From Gigantopelta aegis (taxonomy: Eukaryota; Mollusca; Gastropoda; Neomphalida; Peltospiridae): 64,000 bases of DNA. Positions within the stretch are counted from its first letter, which is position 1, and every line of letters begins with the position of its first letter. Below the pieces are notes generated by a model. That model searched no databases. It had not been told where the DNA came from and was given only the letters and a program-made list of their open reading frames with translations. Position numbers and translations under genes: made by a program. Positions 46,346 through 57,734 of this stretch are shown piece after piece. The stretch spans positions 22,787,929 to 22,851,928 of the forward strand of contig NC_054706.1 in NCBI RefSeq assembly GCF_016097555.1, in the 5' to 3' direction.

Positions 46346-47400
46346 GGATGATTACAAATGTCTTATTCATGTTACTTCTTCTTGAGGCCATGGTTTAATG
46401 ATATTGTGGAAGAGTGTTGATATTAATGATTATGCGTATTTGGTTTGATAGCTGAAGCTTGGTTACTAATGCTATTTAATTGATAAGCCTACACTTTTGT
46501 TGAGCATGTATTTCTATAACTGTTTTCTATTTTGCTAAATATTAGGGCTATACCGGGGGGGGGGGGGGGGGTACCGGGGGGGGGGGGGGGGGGGGCTATA
46601 ACTACCGGATCTTGCATAATGACTTATAGATCCTGGGGATAAATTATCCTGTATGGAAACCCCAGTGTTCTGATTTATTTATATTTATTTAATTTTATTA
46701 TTGAAGCTCTTCAGATCCTGAACCTTTGTTATTTATAGTTATACTTATTTATTATATTCATATTTGGGGGTGAAGGTAATCAATCTGTTCCCCCTGGACA
46801 CATAATTATAACCCGCCCGCCCCCCCCCCCCCCCCCCTTACATAAATATTATAGGCAATGCTATTTTCAATACATAGCCTACATACATTCCTGTTTACCA
46901 ATATGCCTGAAGTTTTATGATAGGTAGGCTGTGATTCGGGATTTTTGTTGTTTTATTTTATTTTTTATTTTTTTAAAAGGTGGATAACATTTAATGGTGC
47001 ACGAGGGTCTAATTGCATAAACAATATACAACAGGCTCGGCCGTTTTTTTTTTTTATCACATTAATGTTTGCCATTGTAACCAAAATCTGATATAGAGTT
47101 TGTACCCGATCCGTCAGTGTCCCCTCCCCATACTCCCAAAGTCGTTCCTACAGGCCTGTACAATGATGGAAAGATAAGATTTGCAAAAAGAAACTGGTAA
47201 TCATACTTGTAAAAAAGCATTTTCTAATTCGCATGTTGAACTTCCGTATTGGCAAAAATATGGGGCGAGCTAGTAGTTTGGAACACGTATACATTTGGAA
47301 TCGTACATAACCACCTGCCTATATATAATGGACAGATCAGGCATGCTGTATAGTTTCATACTATAGTCTATAATCTGCATCTATTTTTAACTGTTTAAAG
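45950..47400. repeat. Diverged direct-repeat pair around G/C homopolymers
   Basis: 45990-46130 and about 47190-47400 share GCATGTTG..TTCCCGTATTG-type, CATAACCACC-like and TTTGCATCTGTTTA-like words in the same order. Between them lie runs of 17 G (46555-46571), 20 G (46576-46595) and about 18 C (46820-46837). No gene. Confidence 0.5.
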
Positions 47401-47699
47401 GCACTCTGTCACGGATGGTTGACCTAATTAATGACCTAACAAAGTATTATATGACAATATATACATTTGATTTGTACCTAAAAGTACTTTATTGAACCAT
47501 CTACATAACCACCATATCCCACTTGTTGATATTTTATATATTTTATTGAATTATGTCGACAGTCCATAATTCAGAGAAAAATAACGGCTATTTGGAGAGC
47601 AGGGGTGTGACGTATTCTTTTGAGTCACGTGACGGGCATCCCCCGAATAACCGCAGGTTGATTCATACTTCACTCGCCGACCTCCATGCGGAACGGAAA

Positions 47700-48216
47700 T
47701 TTAGGTCGCTTTTATCGCCACCAATGTCAAAAATATAATTTTCGTGCTCTTCCACGCAAACAGACGCCTAACAATCTAGGTTTATCGTCAACATTCCAAC
47801 CGTTTAAATCTCCATATAATTCAAACGTTTTCAACCACTCGGGCCAATCATCCGGTTTTTCCCCATTGAACGGTTCTGGCCTAAGGCCTGTACCCGGTTG
47901 AACCATCGCCACTGAACGCTCGTCTAAACCTCGTAATGGGCTTACCCGCATCCATTTCAAAGCAAGGGTTTACCTCTAGTTTAGGGCTAGACATTGCACC
48001 TGCCTCGCGTTTTTCGCAAACAAATGAATCGGTACGATCCCTGCCCCGACCTAACGACCAACATTTCAGTACGGGCGTATCGTTATCCATATTACTATAA
48101 TAATTACTATACTAATAATAACTCCCTAACGTGCCGTTCAAGTACGAAACTGTTTGACAATGATCACTGCATAAACTATGTAATTACGGACAACCGATCC
48201 TACTCACAGCGCCAAA
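47700..48216 (-). pseudogene. Gypsy-type LTR retrotransposon gag fragment with primer-binding site
   Basis: Minus strand: MDNDTPVLKCWSLGRGRD (48090) and then, in another frame, PFNGEKPDDWPEWLKTFELY and DDKPRLLGVCLRGRARKLYF (47880-47730), the retroelement capsid-type motif of Gypsy gag. Upstream at 48194-48214 is a primer-binding site, TGGCGCTGTGAGTAGGATC on the minus strand, close to the complement of a metazoan tRNA-Ser(CGA) 3' end. The adjoining sequence from 48217 (TGTAACCGTCC on plus) is probably the inner end of the 5' LTR. The element is truncated after about 47700; no protease or RT is seen. Confidence 0.75.
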
Positions 48217-48360
48217 TGTAACCGTCCTAAATCTAGAACAATAATAAGACCATCAACGAGGACGGAACGGCCACGAGTGAGCGTCAATCTCCCCTCAACC
48301 CTCAACAAGTGAATGTTGACAGGAGATGGAGGCTCCCTCACGGGAGCTCATCCACGTGGA
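48217..48360 (-). mobile_element. Probable 5' LTR end of the Gypsy fragment (outer border unknown)
   Basis: Two bases separate TGTAACC (inverse GGTTACA, LTR-end style) from the primer-binding site. The distal LTR border was not found, so the end given is arbitrary. Confidence 0.4.
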
Positions 48361-48629
48361 CATGTTTATTTGTGTGTTTTGTTCACTGCTTTTTGGTGAG
48401 GGGGAGGGTTTAGGTGAGTTTGTCCTACCCCCCATGGCATTGATCATGTTTGTTGTCGATTATTTAATTAATTAATTAATTTTTAATCAATAATTTCACA
48501 GACTAAAAGAAAAAATGTTTGAGACACAAAACTTTTTTTTATTTATGTACAGGGCCAGCGGAGTGTATTTGAAAGTGGGGATGGGGTGGGGGTACTTATA
48601 GTGTACTGTTTGTTAAAAGGTTGTGGTGT

Positions 48630-48631
48630 GT

Positions 48632-48667
<36 letters not shown>

Positions 48668-48682
48668 GAGAGAGTGTGTGTG
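48630..48682. repeat. (GA)n / (CAGA)n microsatellite
   Basis: GAGAGAGAGAGAGAGAGAGA with ACAGACAGACAGACAG, then GTGTGTGT. Confidence 0.95.
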
Positions 48683-48739
48683 TATACATGTATTTGAGGG
48701 CCCGAACCTGTTGGTGAGGGTTCGGAGGCATGCTCACCC

Positions 48740-51085
48740 AGAATAAGTTTAAATATCAGATGTTAACATAGGGCCTATGACATCTCCAGACTTTTGAGAA
48801 CAGTAACAGGGAAAAAAGAGGAGACCATGGCCCTGTCGGCCCTCACCTCTTCCACAGCCCCTAATACACAATTTGAAGAAGAAAATAATAGTTTGAGACA
48901 TGCAAATAGCATACATACAATATAAACAGAATAGTGAGATGTGGAGTGCCCATTGAGGTGTAAAAACAATTGTTTCTTGAAACCGACCCTACCTAAAAAA
49001 AGGCTTACCCTGATTATTTTTCCCCATTTTTTTTAAAGTTAGTTAAAAAGAGTACATATGTAGTTTTTTTTTAAGTTTAGACTGGCCCTACCTAATATTT
49101 TTTAGTCATGTTCCCAGAATTTTTTTTTGGTACAAGGCAGAATAAAATTTTCTTTTCTTCATTTGTTAAAACTCTACATTTGATTATTCCTTTGTTAATC
49201 TATCTATAGGGGGCCTATTAGTTGGGTATCTCTTTTGAAAGCTGTAATATGTATGTAGGATGCATTTTCTTGTTATACCTAAGCATATCTGAAATTACTG
49301 ACAAAAACACTACCAAAGGATGCTGTGATGGTGGTGTAAACAAATAACTCCAATGAAAGTGAAAATGCTGAAATTAAAGTAATTGGTAGGAGTAGCCTGT
49401 GTGGTGGCCATGGGTTTACCTTCTTGGTGAGTCAGTATCTATGCCATGTGTCAAAACCATGGGTCAAAATTATGCAGGCTGTTTTTCTGAAACACAGATG
49501 TTTAACACCAAATTTAAAATGTGCTGAGATGTTGTAAACAAATATTAATTTCTTTTCATTATTGGTTATTCTAAAGAGACTGCGGAGCTTGTTTTGCAAT
49601 GTGAGATTTGATTAAATACTTGAGGCATAACAGAACAAACTGTTTTGTTTTTGCTACTGACCCAAAAACAAACTAACCATAACAAAATACTTTCCAAATT
49701 ATAATCTATAATTTATTTACATAAATATCCTGAAACTGGAAATTTTAATATTTGTTCAAAAAATAAAAAATAAATTCTTTTTTTGAGAGGAGGGGGGGGG
49801 GGGGGGGGGTCTCTTTTTATTCTTTGTCTTTTTTTTTATTATTGCCTAACTGGACTATTTTGGGCAAATGTAGCAAAATCCCAACATTGTATTCTCCAGT
49901 GACTGTTTAAGCCTATAACAGTTTATAATACTTTTACATTTTGTGGGAGTATGTTGACTACATTTTGATAAATTCTAGCATGGCATTGAAAAAACCCACA
50001 CTGTTGGACTGAAAATATAAATACAAGTAGGTATTGTTTATGTACAGTTTATCAAATACATGTACATGCTAAGCAAGTAACTCCTCATACATTGAACATG
50101 AAACAAGCCGTATGTGAATACTGCATGTAATGCATCTCTTGAAATTAATGTAATTAGTGTTAATTGGTGTTGTACCTATATTCACTTTAAACTATTAGTA
50201 AACCATAAGTGTACTTTTATATACAGTCATAATTATTTCTTGCTGCATCTGGTTTTAGAAATCCACATTTGTAAAATAGCAGCATTTTGTTTCTTTAATT
50301 TATAATTTATTACTCTTGCAGCCTTTGGAGAGAAAAAATAGTATAATGTCTAAAGCAGTTTTCAATTGCTGTTAATTTCATTATCAGTGGAAATCATGGA
50401 AAGTCATGAATTTTCTTGGTAAATAAGTGTATGAACCATGATAAAGATTATTTACAATGGACTTTTCTTAATATAAGTACTGAAAAGTATAAAATTTAGA
50501 TACCAGGAGGTCAAATAGATTTATGTTAAAACAGGCTCAGTGAAATCAGAATTCCTATCAGATTATGTCATTTTGTACACACAAATTAAATTATTTACAT
50601 TAACAAATTATAAATATTGATAAAACAATACCACTATCATTTCTAATTTCATGTAAATGTGTATGAAAAAGCATTGTTATATTTCTACTTACATGTGTAT
50701 TTTTTTTAAAAAATTTTTTAAACAAACTATATATTTAATATTTTAAATTTCCTATTTAATTTTCATCATTTGAAAATTTAATATTTATTTCTGTAATTAT
50801 ATATGTATGCTATTGATTTTTTAAAATTTATTACATGTATACATATAAACATTTTAAAACATTTTTATTTTAAATTGAATATATATATATATATATATTT
50901 ATTTATTTATTATTAATTTATTTTGTTTGGGTTGGGTTTGGGGTTGTTTTTGTTTTTTTCACTGAAATAATTTATTAAAAATAATTGTTGACAAATTTGG
51001 TTGAATTTACTCTACTCTGCAAACGAATAATTTGTGGTTTTAAACACGTATATCTTCATATTAAATCGCGATAACAAACATTGAA
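48740..51085. other. Intergenic, nothing recognised
   Basis: AT-rich; an 18-G run at 49792-49809 and an AT microsatellite near 50879. No ORF with family signal on either strand. Confidence 0.45.
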
Positions 51086-51091
51086 TAGTAA

Positions 51092-51172
51092 ATGAATGAA
51101 TGAATGTTTAACGACACCCCATCATGAAAAATACATCGGCTACTCAGCCTGTAGGCTACTGGGTGTCAAACT
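51092..51172 (-). mobile_element. 3' end of the I-clade-like LINE, 5'-truncated
   Basis: Matches the 12622-12690 end: TGAATGAATGAATGTTTAAC, GACACCCC and CATCGGCTA...CTGGGTGTC. Confidence 0.82.
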
Positions 51173-51599
51173 ATAGTAAACAAATAACATTGAATAGAAC
51201 CCGGAAGTAAACAGCGAAGAATGGAACGTGGCGTTTTACAAATTAAAACTTTATTAAATGCTGTTACCATTGTTTTTTTTATTGCAAACACTCAAGTATT
51301 ATCAGTCAAATATGTACACATTTAATGGTTTTGGCATGATGGATATATGATAGAAAGTTGTAAGAACGGTAGGGAGTAGCCTACGTGGTTGGGGAAAACC
51401 CACGATTTAGCTGGACATTTTGTTCTTTTATTTCTTCCATTTTTTTTTTTTACTACCAACTGCGGAATTTCGTAGATTTTTATTATTTACTTTAATTTTT
51501 AGCCGTTCTACGCTTTAGTCACATACTGCGCACAATTAAGTCGGGAATAATAGAGTGGATATACCGATCGGTGCTTTACGACATTTAGAAAAAGGAATG

Positions 51600-51735
51600 G
51601 TGTATAGTGCACGAGCGCCACCTGTCGGAAAGTCTGATTGTTCGCCATTGGCTGTTAGAATCCGCTCGGTACTTGGTGCCGCGTTTCAATTTGTAAATTG
51701 TTTTTAAAAAAAATTGTTTTGTTATGGGTAAGTAT
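51600..51735 (+). promoter_or_regulatory. Possible first exon/promoter with ATG at a splice donor
   Basis: Locally GC-richer, a CCAAT-type ATTGGC near 51649, and ATGG/GTAAGT at 51724, a near-ideal donor just after an ATG. No downstream exon could be tied to it, so it is weak. Confidence 0.2.
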
Positions 51736-52204
51736 TATAGTTTGTGTGTGTGAAAATGAATGCACTAAAAGTAATTTTGCCATACTCGATCAACGTGTTT
51801 TTGCATCACCTGTCAACACGTGTCTTTCACCGCTGTAGGCCTAATGATCAAACTTGTATATCATTATATATCGACTTACACAAGTTTACATAGAAGCTTC
51901 AATACATACCTTATTGTAATTTATGAATCCATAAATGAAATCAATGTTTTATTTTATCTGTTAACGTAAACATCCAAGCGGTTATGAAATTTGGCTTCGG
52001 TTTCCGGTTTCGGTTTCTGTTTTGACAAAAGTAAAGTATCCTGGCGTCATATGTTTTCGATACGATAAGCAAAAAATTTAAATATAATATAAACAATATT
52101 TCGTACATACAATACATGTCACATTAGTTTATTGTGAAAAACAGTGATAATTTCCCATGAACGCCAAGTTTTCCTCCAAAAACACTGCCTGCTAAGTCGT
52201 ACAG

Positions 52205-52230
52205 GGGCAATTCCGTGGTGTCGGACGTAC
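52205..52230 (+). repeat. Dispersed motif copy 1
   Basis: GGGCAATTCCGTGG followed by TGTCGGACGTAC. Preceded by TACAG as in copy 2. The first 14 bases recur inverted at 58078-58091. Confidence 0.85.
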
Positions 52231-52815
52231 ATTTCAGACACTTCAGCCAAGCATTACATAAAGGTACAAAAAGTTCCACAACTTTTTATTGCTATACATT
52301 GTAAGAACCAACTAGGGCACCATTATTATATATAAACTTTATTCCATCCTTACAGTGTTGTCCGGTGTATTGGCGCACCTAAGCTTTCAATGATGATAAC
52401 TAGTTTAACGTGCCCATATACCACTAGGGTTTCGAACACGCCCATCCCGAGTCCGACCTCCGATAAGATCGGTGGCCTGACTCGGGATGGAGGGGGGGGG
52501 GGGGGGGTAGAAACTGGGCAGAATTTTGAAAATAGCAATTAGTAAAGAAGTTAATAGATAAAAAAATAAAAAGGTTACAAGCCAAAAATAAAAAAGAATT
52601 GACTGCTCGGTCGAATATTTATATAATTTGGAGCATTTTAGAAGGACAGTCCAAAATTAAATAAGAGAAAGAAGAGAGGATCGGACTATTTAATAATATT
52701 TAAAAAAAAAAAAAGTAATTTCGACATAAAATTTTGAACGCAGATCTAAAAGTTTAAAGTCCGATCGATATGTCCACACGAGTGGCCTCGTTAAGGCCGT
52801 TTGGGTGCACAGCAT

Positions 52816-53658
52816 CTACGGGGAGGTGATGTTGTTCCTCTCCTCAAAGTGAGGCACCAGTCTCCTGTAGCTGTGGGTATTAAGGCAGTGGACCATCTGT
52901 GGGTACTGGGCGCCGGTGACGATCTTCATGATTCTGTGGATGGTGTTGTTATCCGTGTCATGGCTGAGGAATCCCTGTCGGTAAAGATCATCCCGGCGCG
53001 ACGTCACTACTATAGCTTCCACTCCCCGTAGTTTGACCGTGTGGATGGCGACCTGGTGGCCATCGGGAAACGTCTTGAAGTTTTCTTCGTAGACCCCGCC
53101 TGGCAGTCTGTCGGGGTCCGTGACGTCTCCCACCAAGTACTTAGAGTACTGGCCTTTGATTTTCCGCGCTGCCACTCTCCAGTCACCCGAAGAGGAAGTA
53201 GAAGGCCGCGTCTTGGCTGGTTGGTCCTCCGGGGGGGTCACGGCCTTCCTCTTGACAGCCCCAACATCCAGAGTCGCCGTCGCGGAGTCCCCCGTGGGTG
53301 GGGGTCTCGACGCAGACGAACGACGAGCGGGAACAGGTGACGCTGGTCGCGGTGCACTGGTTGGCTGCTCCACTTCCCGCATCTGAACAGTCGGTCGTGG
53401 TGGGGGCGGCGACGCAGACGGGACCGCCACTGGCGGTTGAGCCGCCAGCTTTGTCCCCGCCTGAGCCGCCCCTGGCGCACGTTTCCTCTTCCTAGTTCCC
53501 TTCCTCTTGGCTGTAGCCGCGTCGCCATACACCAAGGTCACGGTTGCCCGTGACCCGGTGTATGCGACGCGGTACTCCAACAGCGATCCATAACTAGCGA
53601 TCAGTCCCCCCAGGTGGGGGGGTAAGTTGAGAGCGCATGAAACCACGTCTAACTTCAT
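52816..53658 (-). CDS. 280-aa GC-rich intronless ORF, unknown protein
   Basis: An uninterrupted frame with marked GC richness against AT-rich surroundings. The start at 53658 is the first ATG after a TATA box (TATAAATA, plus positions 53770-53777) with about 85-90 nt of leader, so this start is favoured. Residues 1-48 look compact (PPHLGGLIASYGSLLEYRV, GSRATVTLVYGD). Residues 52-62 are a basic cluster (KRKGTRKRKR), a possible nuclear localisation signal. About 63-160 is Pro/Ala/Ser/Arg-rich and probably disordered. The last ~110 residues look folded (GDWRVAARKIKGQYSKYLVG, LPGGVYEENFKTFPDGHQVA, DDLYRQGFLSHDTDNNTIHR). No transposase, RT, protease or membrane motif recognised. A possible ATTAAA signal lies at about 52689-52694. 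It could be a retroelement ORF1/gag-like protein, a transposon accessory gene or a domesticated or virus-derived gene. Function unknown. Confidence 0.6.
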   Translation of the reverse strand: MKLDVVSCALNLPPHLGGLIASYGSLLEYRVAYTGSRATVTLVYGDAATAKRKGTRKRKRAPGAAQAGTKLAAQPPVAVPSASPPPPRPTVQMREVEQPTSAPRPASPVPARRSSASRPPPTGDSATATLDVGAVKRKAVTPPEDQPAKTRPSTSSSGDWRVAARKIKGQYSKYLVGDVTDPDRLPGGVYEENFKTFPDGHQVAIHTVKLRGVEAIVVTSRRDDLYRQGFLSHDTDNNTIHRIMKIVTGAQYPQMVHCLNTHSYRRLVPHFEERNNITSP

Positions 53659-53739
53659 CGCTGGCCAAACTGAGAGTCTAAGCTTTCAAGGACCATTTTC
53701 TATGTGAACATTGTGAAATATTTAATAAAATGCGTCTTC

Positions 53740-53780
53740 GGCGCAGTAGATGTAGATCGTTTACCCCGCTATTTATAAAC
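53740..53780 (-). promoter_or_regulatory. TATA box of the GC-rich ORF
   Basis: On the minus strand GGTTTATAAATAGCGGGG, then about 25-30 bp to a probable start near 53745. The ATG follows at 53658. Confidence 0.55.
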
Positions 53781-54548
53781 CGCCCATGACCTCACTTTTA
53801 GCCCATAGACGCTACACTATTGTCCCAGAATTATTTTAGTACTTTTTTGTTTTGTCTTGTTAAAAATATTACTATGAAAATGAACGATCACATATGACCC
53901 ATCTCATGATCAGTTTCGGAATCGTTTTCTCGAGTGGCACAGTAGGGCCTACTGCAGATGCATACATGTTCATTGTCATGCATGGCTAAGATGCCTACAT
54001 GGATTTTAGTTTTCTCGGGTAGATTGTGCACACACATGGATCTTATTTCGCTTTTATTTTTTGTAACAATGTGACAATTGTGAACTGGAATGACTGTCAA
54101 TTAAGGTGTAAAATTTTCGTTTTGTTTGCATTTGCCTGTGTTTTTCTTTTTCGGTTTAAATAAAAAAATAACCGAACAAAAATAATTACATTTATACTGT
54201 TTAGTATAATTTTTAAAATGCGGGAAAGGTGTTTTTAGACTGGTTTTAACATTCTTAATATCAATAAGGATGACCTACTTCGCGTTTATAAACACGAAAA
54301 CAGGTGAATGATTTATTTTGAAATTATTATATAATTATTGACAATTCTAAAATAAATAAATTAATTGCACCCTTAACAATAAATATGTTGATACTTGATT
54401 AACCACTGAAAAAGGAATTGAACTTTAATTCGTTAAAAACTCCGACAACATGACAACTTCCTAAGCATACTCAAGCAAAGTACCAAGTGCGCCGAATCAC
54501 CGGACGCGCCGATACACCGGACACGGTTGTATGTCGCTTTAGGTGTAC

Positions 54549-54577
54549 AGGGGAAAATATGCATGGTGTCGGACGTA
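54549..54577 (+). repeat. Dispersed motif copy 2
   Basis: CAGGGGAAAATATGCA then TGGTGTCGGACGTA. It follows 25 bp after the right inverted repeat. Confidence 0.85.
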
Positions 54578-54654
54578 TGCACACAAACTGCAATTTTTCA
54601 CCCACACATGGTAATGTCTAATTCTCTGTGATGTGTGAGGGCATGTTATAAATA

Positions 54655-55085
54655 TTGTGTCCTATTCCTATAAGAGTAGATGTTTATTTGTATATAATTA
54701 AATTTTCTTTGCGTCTGTACACTTCACGGCAATCTGATTGGTCCAGAGGTGCTTTTTTTTGTTGTTCATATCTCGATGAACCCAAAAACATTAAGCCACG
54801 CCTACTACCCCCCCTCTCTGCCCCCCCCCCCCCCCCCCCCGACTTGCACTACTTTAGTGCAATAAGCCGGATTATTCTGGCAATCATATTTAGATATTTT
54901 GAAGAAAACACACGTGAAAGCTACAAAAAATGTATACGATAAATTAATGGAAAATGCTATAGCAGAGTAGACATATGGATCTATACGCATTCATTAAAAA
55001 AAAAAAAAACCAAAAAAACTTCGCTAATCATGACATGAGACTGTCATTGGCCAAAGAAATCATGTAGGAAACTTCACGCCTGTAA
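54655..55085. other. Intergenic with a 20-C run
   Basis: C run at 54821-54840; no gene seen. Confidence 0.45.
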
Positions 55086-55097
55086 CTAGCCCGAGTA

Positions 55098-55159
55098 CTC
55101 TGACTGTAAGAGAGCTAGACAGACATTTGGACATAAATACGCTCTCATTACAGTCAGAG
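55098..55159. repeat. Hairpin (inverted repeat of 18-19 bp)
   Basis: CTCTGACTGTAAGAGAGC and GCTCTCATTACAGTCAGAG pair with a one-base bulge around a 25-nt loop. Confidence 0.75.
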
Positions 55160-56029
55160 ACCAACCTATATATATTTTTGGCAATTCCTGACTACCAAAC
55201 GGTAGGCAAAGATTCCCGCTCTAATACCACAACAATCCTATGTTTGACGTCAAATACCTTTACATCGGTCATTTTCGAGTTAACTGATACAAAAAAATCC
55301 ACATATTAATCACTAATACACATACTACAGAAAGAAACCCGACAGCACCCACATTCAGCTACGTTTCGTGACACTCCGTCGCAACAATTACAAAGCTCGG
55401 CGATTTAGGCGAGTGAAAAATCGCACTTGTCAAAATGCTAAGGCGAGTGAAAATCAAGCATTTATTAATTTAGTAATTGGTACATGTAAATGTAGAGACA
55501 TATGTTGCAAAAATGAACCAATAAACCAATAATGTTTTCTTCTAATTTTATGTTGTTTGGTTCATTAGTATAGTCTGACTTCTTTTCCCTTTCAGGAATG
55601 GAGTTTCAGGAGTAGTACTATAGAAATATAATTATGACATGTATACACTGATGCAGACCATTTGATTTTTTAATTACAATATGTACTATTCAGATAATTT
55701 GATGCACACAATTATATATACCGGGGTATACCTTTTCAATGTTCAGTGGTTTGGTGAACATGCAGATAAACATATATAGGAATCAACTTGTCTTAAATTT
55801 GATTATTATGTACAACGAACATGATTAGGATAGTTGGGATGGGGAAAAAACCCACTGATTCATGAACTACGACCCAAGCATATCAGGTGTGCACTACTGA
55901 CTCATATTAATAAAAAAAATTGGTTTCTGTAGTATTAGTATTAGTTGTTAGTATCTGGTGTATAATTCTGTATTGAAACCATATCAAAGTTGTATCTTTG
56001 AGACTTATAAAAGGTACTCTATAATAGTT
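55160..56029. other. Intergenic, nothing recognised
   Basis: GGCGAGTGAAAA occurs twice near 55405 and 55442. No coding signal. Confidence 0.4.
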
Positions 56030-56696
56030 TCCCCATTCTTTTGAGTCAAAAGCAAAACCTTGGTTTCTACATCTTATTTGTGATGTTGGTGTAATAATTT
56101 CGCAAATTTAATAATTTATACATATCTTTAATACCTGTTTGACTTAAGAATAATATTAAATTTGACAGGAAATACAGGATTAGGTAGCAATGTAAAGTGG
56201 CCATTTCTAACATTGTCTGCTTTATTTATAAATGCCTTAATGCTGTTTATAAGCGATGAATATTCTAAAAAGTGTGTGAATTTACATTATATATATTTTT
56301 TAATTTCTCAAATGTAAAGATTTTTCCATCTTCATCAAGAAGATCGTTTATAAATATTATTCCCTTTTCTAAATAATTTTTATAACAGAATGGTTTTGTA
56401 TTTATTGTTATGTTGCTGTTGTACCAAATATTTGAGCTTATAATGTCTTCTATTTTTTCCAAAATTAGTTTTTGTTGAATTAACTCCCAACTGTATAAAA
56501 CATCTTTCCAAAACATGTTTTTAAATTTCTTTCTTTTTATATTCAAATAATAATCTCCATTTATTACAAGGTCTCTATTGGATAAGTTAGTAGTAGATTC
56601 AAACAGTCGTACGTATTTGTGTGAAATACAACTGTACAAGTTTTGTAAAACAGTCATTATAGTTAACAAATAAGATGATATTAAAAACAAAAACAC
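56030..56696 (-). mobile_element. L1/Tx1-like LINE ORF2 C-terminal fragment
   Basis: Minus strand: NIWYNSNITINTKPFCYKNY and LEKGIIFINDLLDEDGKIFT, a hallmark of the ORF2 C-terminal region, after FKNMFWKDVLYSWELIQQKL. In the next frame EYSSLISSIKAFINKADNVR follows to about 56030. Both ends are truncated. Confidence 0.82.
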
Positions 56697-57125
56697 AGTT
56701 TGAGCTAGGATTTATTATTTTTGTTTGAAGAAAATGAAAAACAGTTACCAGGTGCATCACAGGAGGGGGGGGGGGGCGGTGTTCAGGGGGTGGGGATGAA
56801 CCCCCTCTTGGCCATGTTTTTTTTCTTTCTTTGTTTTGAAAGAATTCTTAAATATAATTAGCCATAAACACAACTAGTTCAATGCAAATTAAGATGAACA
56901 CCATTCAGAAATTCAAGGTAACACCTATGACTACATGGGGTGGGGTGGGGTGGGGGGCAAAGTGGCCACCTTGTGACTAGTGTACACCTACAAATGACAA
57001 GTGACACAAGAAAAATTACCACTAGCTACATGTATGACTATGAGATGACAGCACCACAGAAAAATTTCATTATTCTAAAATTAAAGGCATATAAGATGGG
57101 GGTAACTGTAGCTGTGGCAGCCCCC

Positions 57126-57227
57126 AGTGACTACGGACCTGGATGTAAAAGTGGTTTCCTCAAATGTGACGTCAGTGACTATGGACCTGGATGTAAAAGT
57201 GGTTTCCTCAAATGTGACGTCACATTT
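57126..57227 (+). repeat. 48-bp tandem duplication ending in CRE palindromes
   Basis: Units 57126-57173 and 57174-57221 share GGACCTGGATGTAAAAGTGG and differ by one base. Each ends TGTGACGTC, and the second forms a perfect 18-bp palindrome AAATGTGACGTCACATTT (57210-57227). An open frame across it (56940-57329) repeats SDYGPGCKSGFLKCDV twice, but coding status is unsupported. Confidence 0.9.
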
Positions 57228-57552
57228 ACCATGTTAGTTGTGATCCTCTACAAATGTTTCAGTTTGTATTATTCTGGCAGTAAATGCAATTACTGGGTTT
57301 GTTATTTTGTTATGGAGATGAACAGTTAGCTGAAAGTATAATTTTTACCTTTTAAAACATAATCAACACTTTTGGCGGGAAGCTGCCTTTTGCACACTTT
57401 AATAAATTTCTCTTAATCCACTTATATGAATAAAATATTAATACTGGTATTCATAATTGGCTCTAGTTATAAAAAATGTCTCCTAAAATCATACTGGTAT
57501 TGCATAAATATCAATACTTTGCTTCAAAATTGGAAAAAATAAACATGCTTTA

Positions 57553-57567
57553 TGGTGTCGGACGTAC
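57553..57567 (+). repeat. Dispersed motif copy 3
   Basis: TGGTGTCGGACGTAC, followed by ACTCCGACAGC, so TGTCGGA and TCCGACA form an inverted pair. Confidence 0.85.
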
Positions 57568-57719
57568 ACTCCGACAGCACCACAGTAGCATGGCAATTGT
57601 TACATATTCAGTAATTGTTTTTATATTTTTTGATCAACCATATAAAATTAACATTGCATCTCAGTTAGTAACATTTTACAACCAGTTAGCAGAAGTGGAG
57701 ATTAAAAAATGTTATATTT

Positions 57720-57734
57720 TGGTGTCGGACGTAC
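57720..57734 (+). repeat. Dispersed motif copy 4
   Basis: TGGTGTCGGACGTAC, 167 bp after copy 3. Confidence 0.85.

Larger units (their letters stand above)
52359..54523. mobile_element. Candidate 2.17-kb element with 18-bp inverted ends and one ORF
   Basis: TGTCCGGTGTATTGGCGC (52359-52376) and its inverse at 54506-54523 match at 17 of 18 positions. The right end carries a second, adjacent, slightly different copy (GCGCCGAATCACCGGAC, about 54489-54505). Near the left end is a hairpin (CATCCCGAGTC / GACTCGGGATG, 52443-52489) followed by 16 G. No clear TSD. The only gene is the minus-strand ORF at 52816-53658. Confidence 0.45.

Noticed and set aside
51724..52335. Gene starting at ATGG/GTAAGT and continuing through the motif region
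   Set aside because: The donor is good, but no following exon could be identified; kept only as a low-confidence regulatory entry.
53041..53528. Overlapping open frames on both strands within the GC-rich ORF
   Set aside because: High GC removes stop codons. Only the 280-codon minus frame has a TATA box, leader and coherent composition.
56940..57329. 129-codon secreted or Cys-rich protein
   Set aside because: The repeat peptide comes from a 48-bp DNA duplication; no signal peptide, splice or family support.
52216..57734. The recurring 15-bp motif as a conserved peptide (WCRTY-type reading)
   Set aside because: Flanking translations do not align and frames close soon after. Conservation is at DNA level only.
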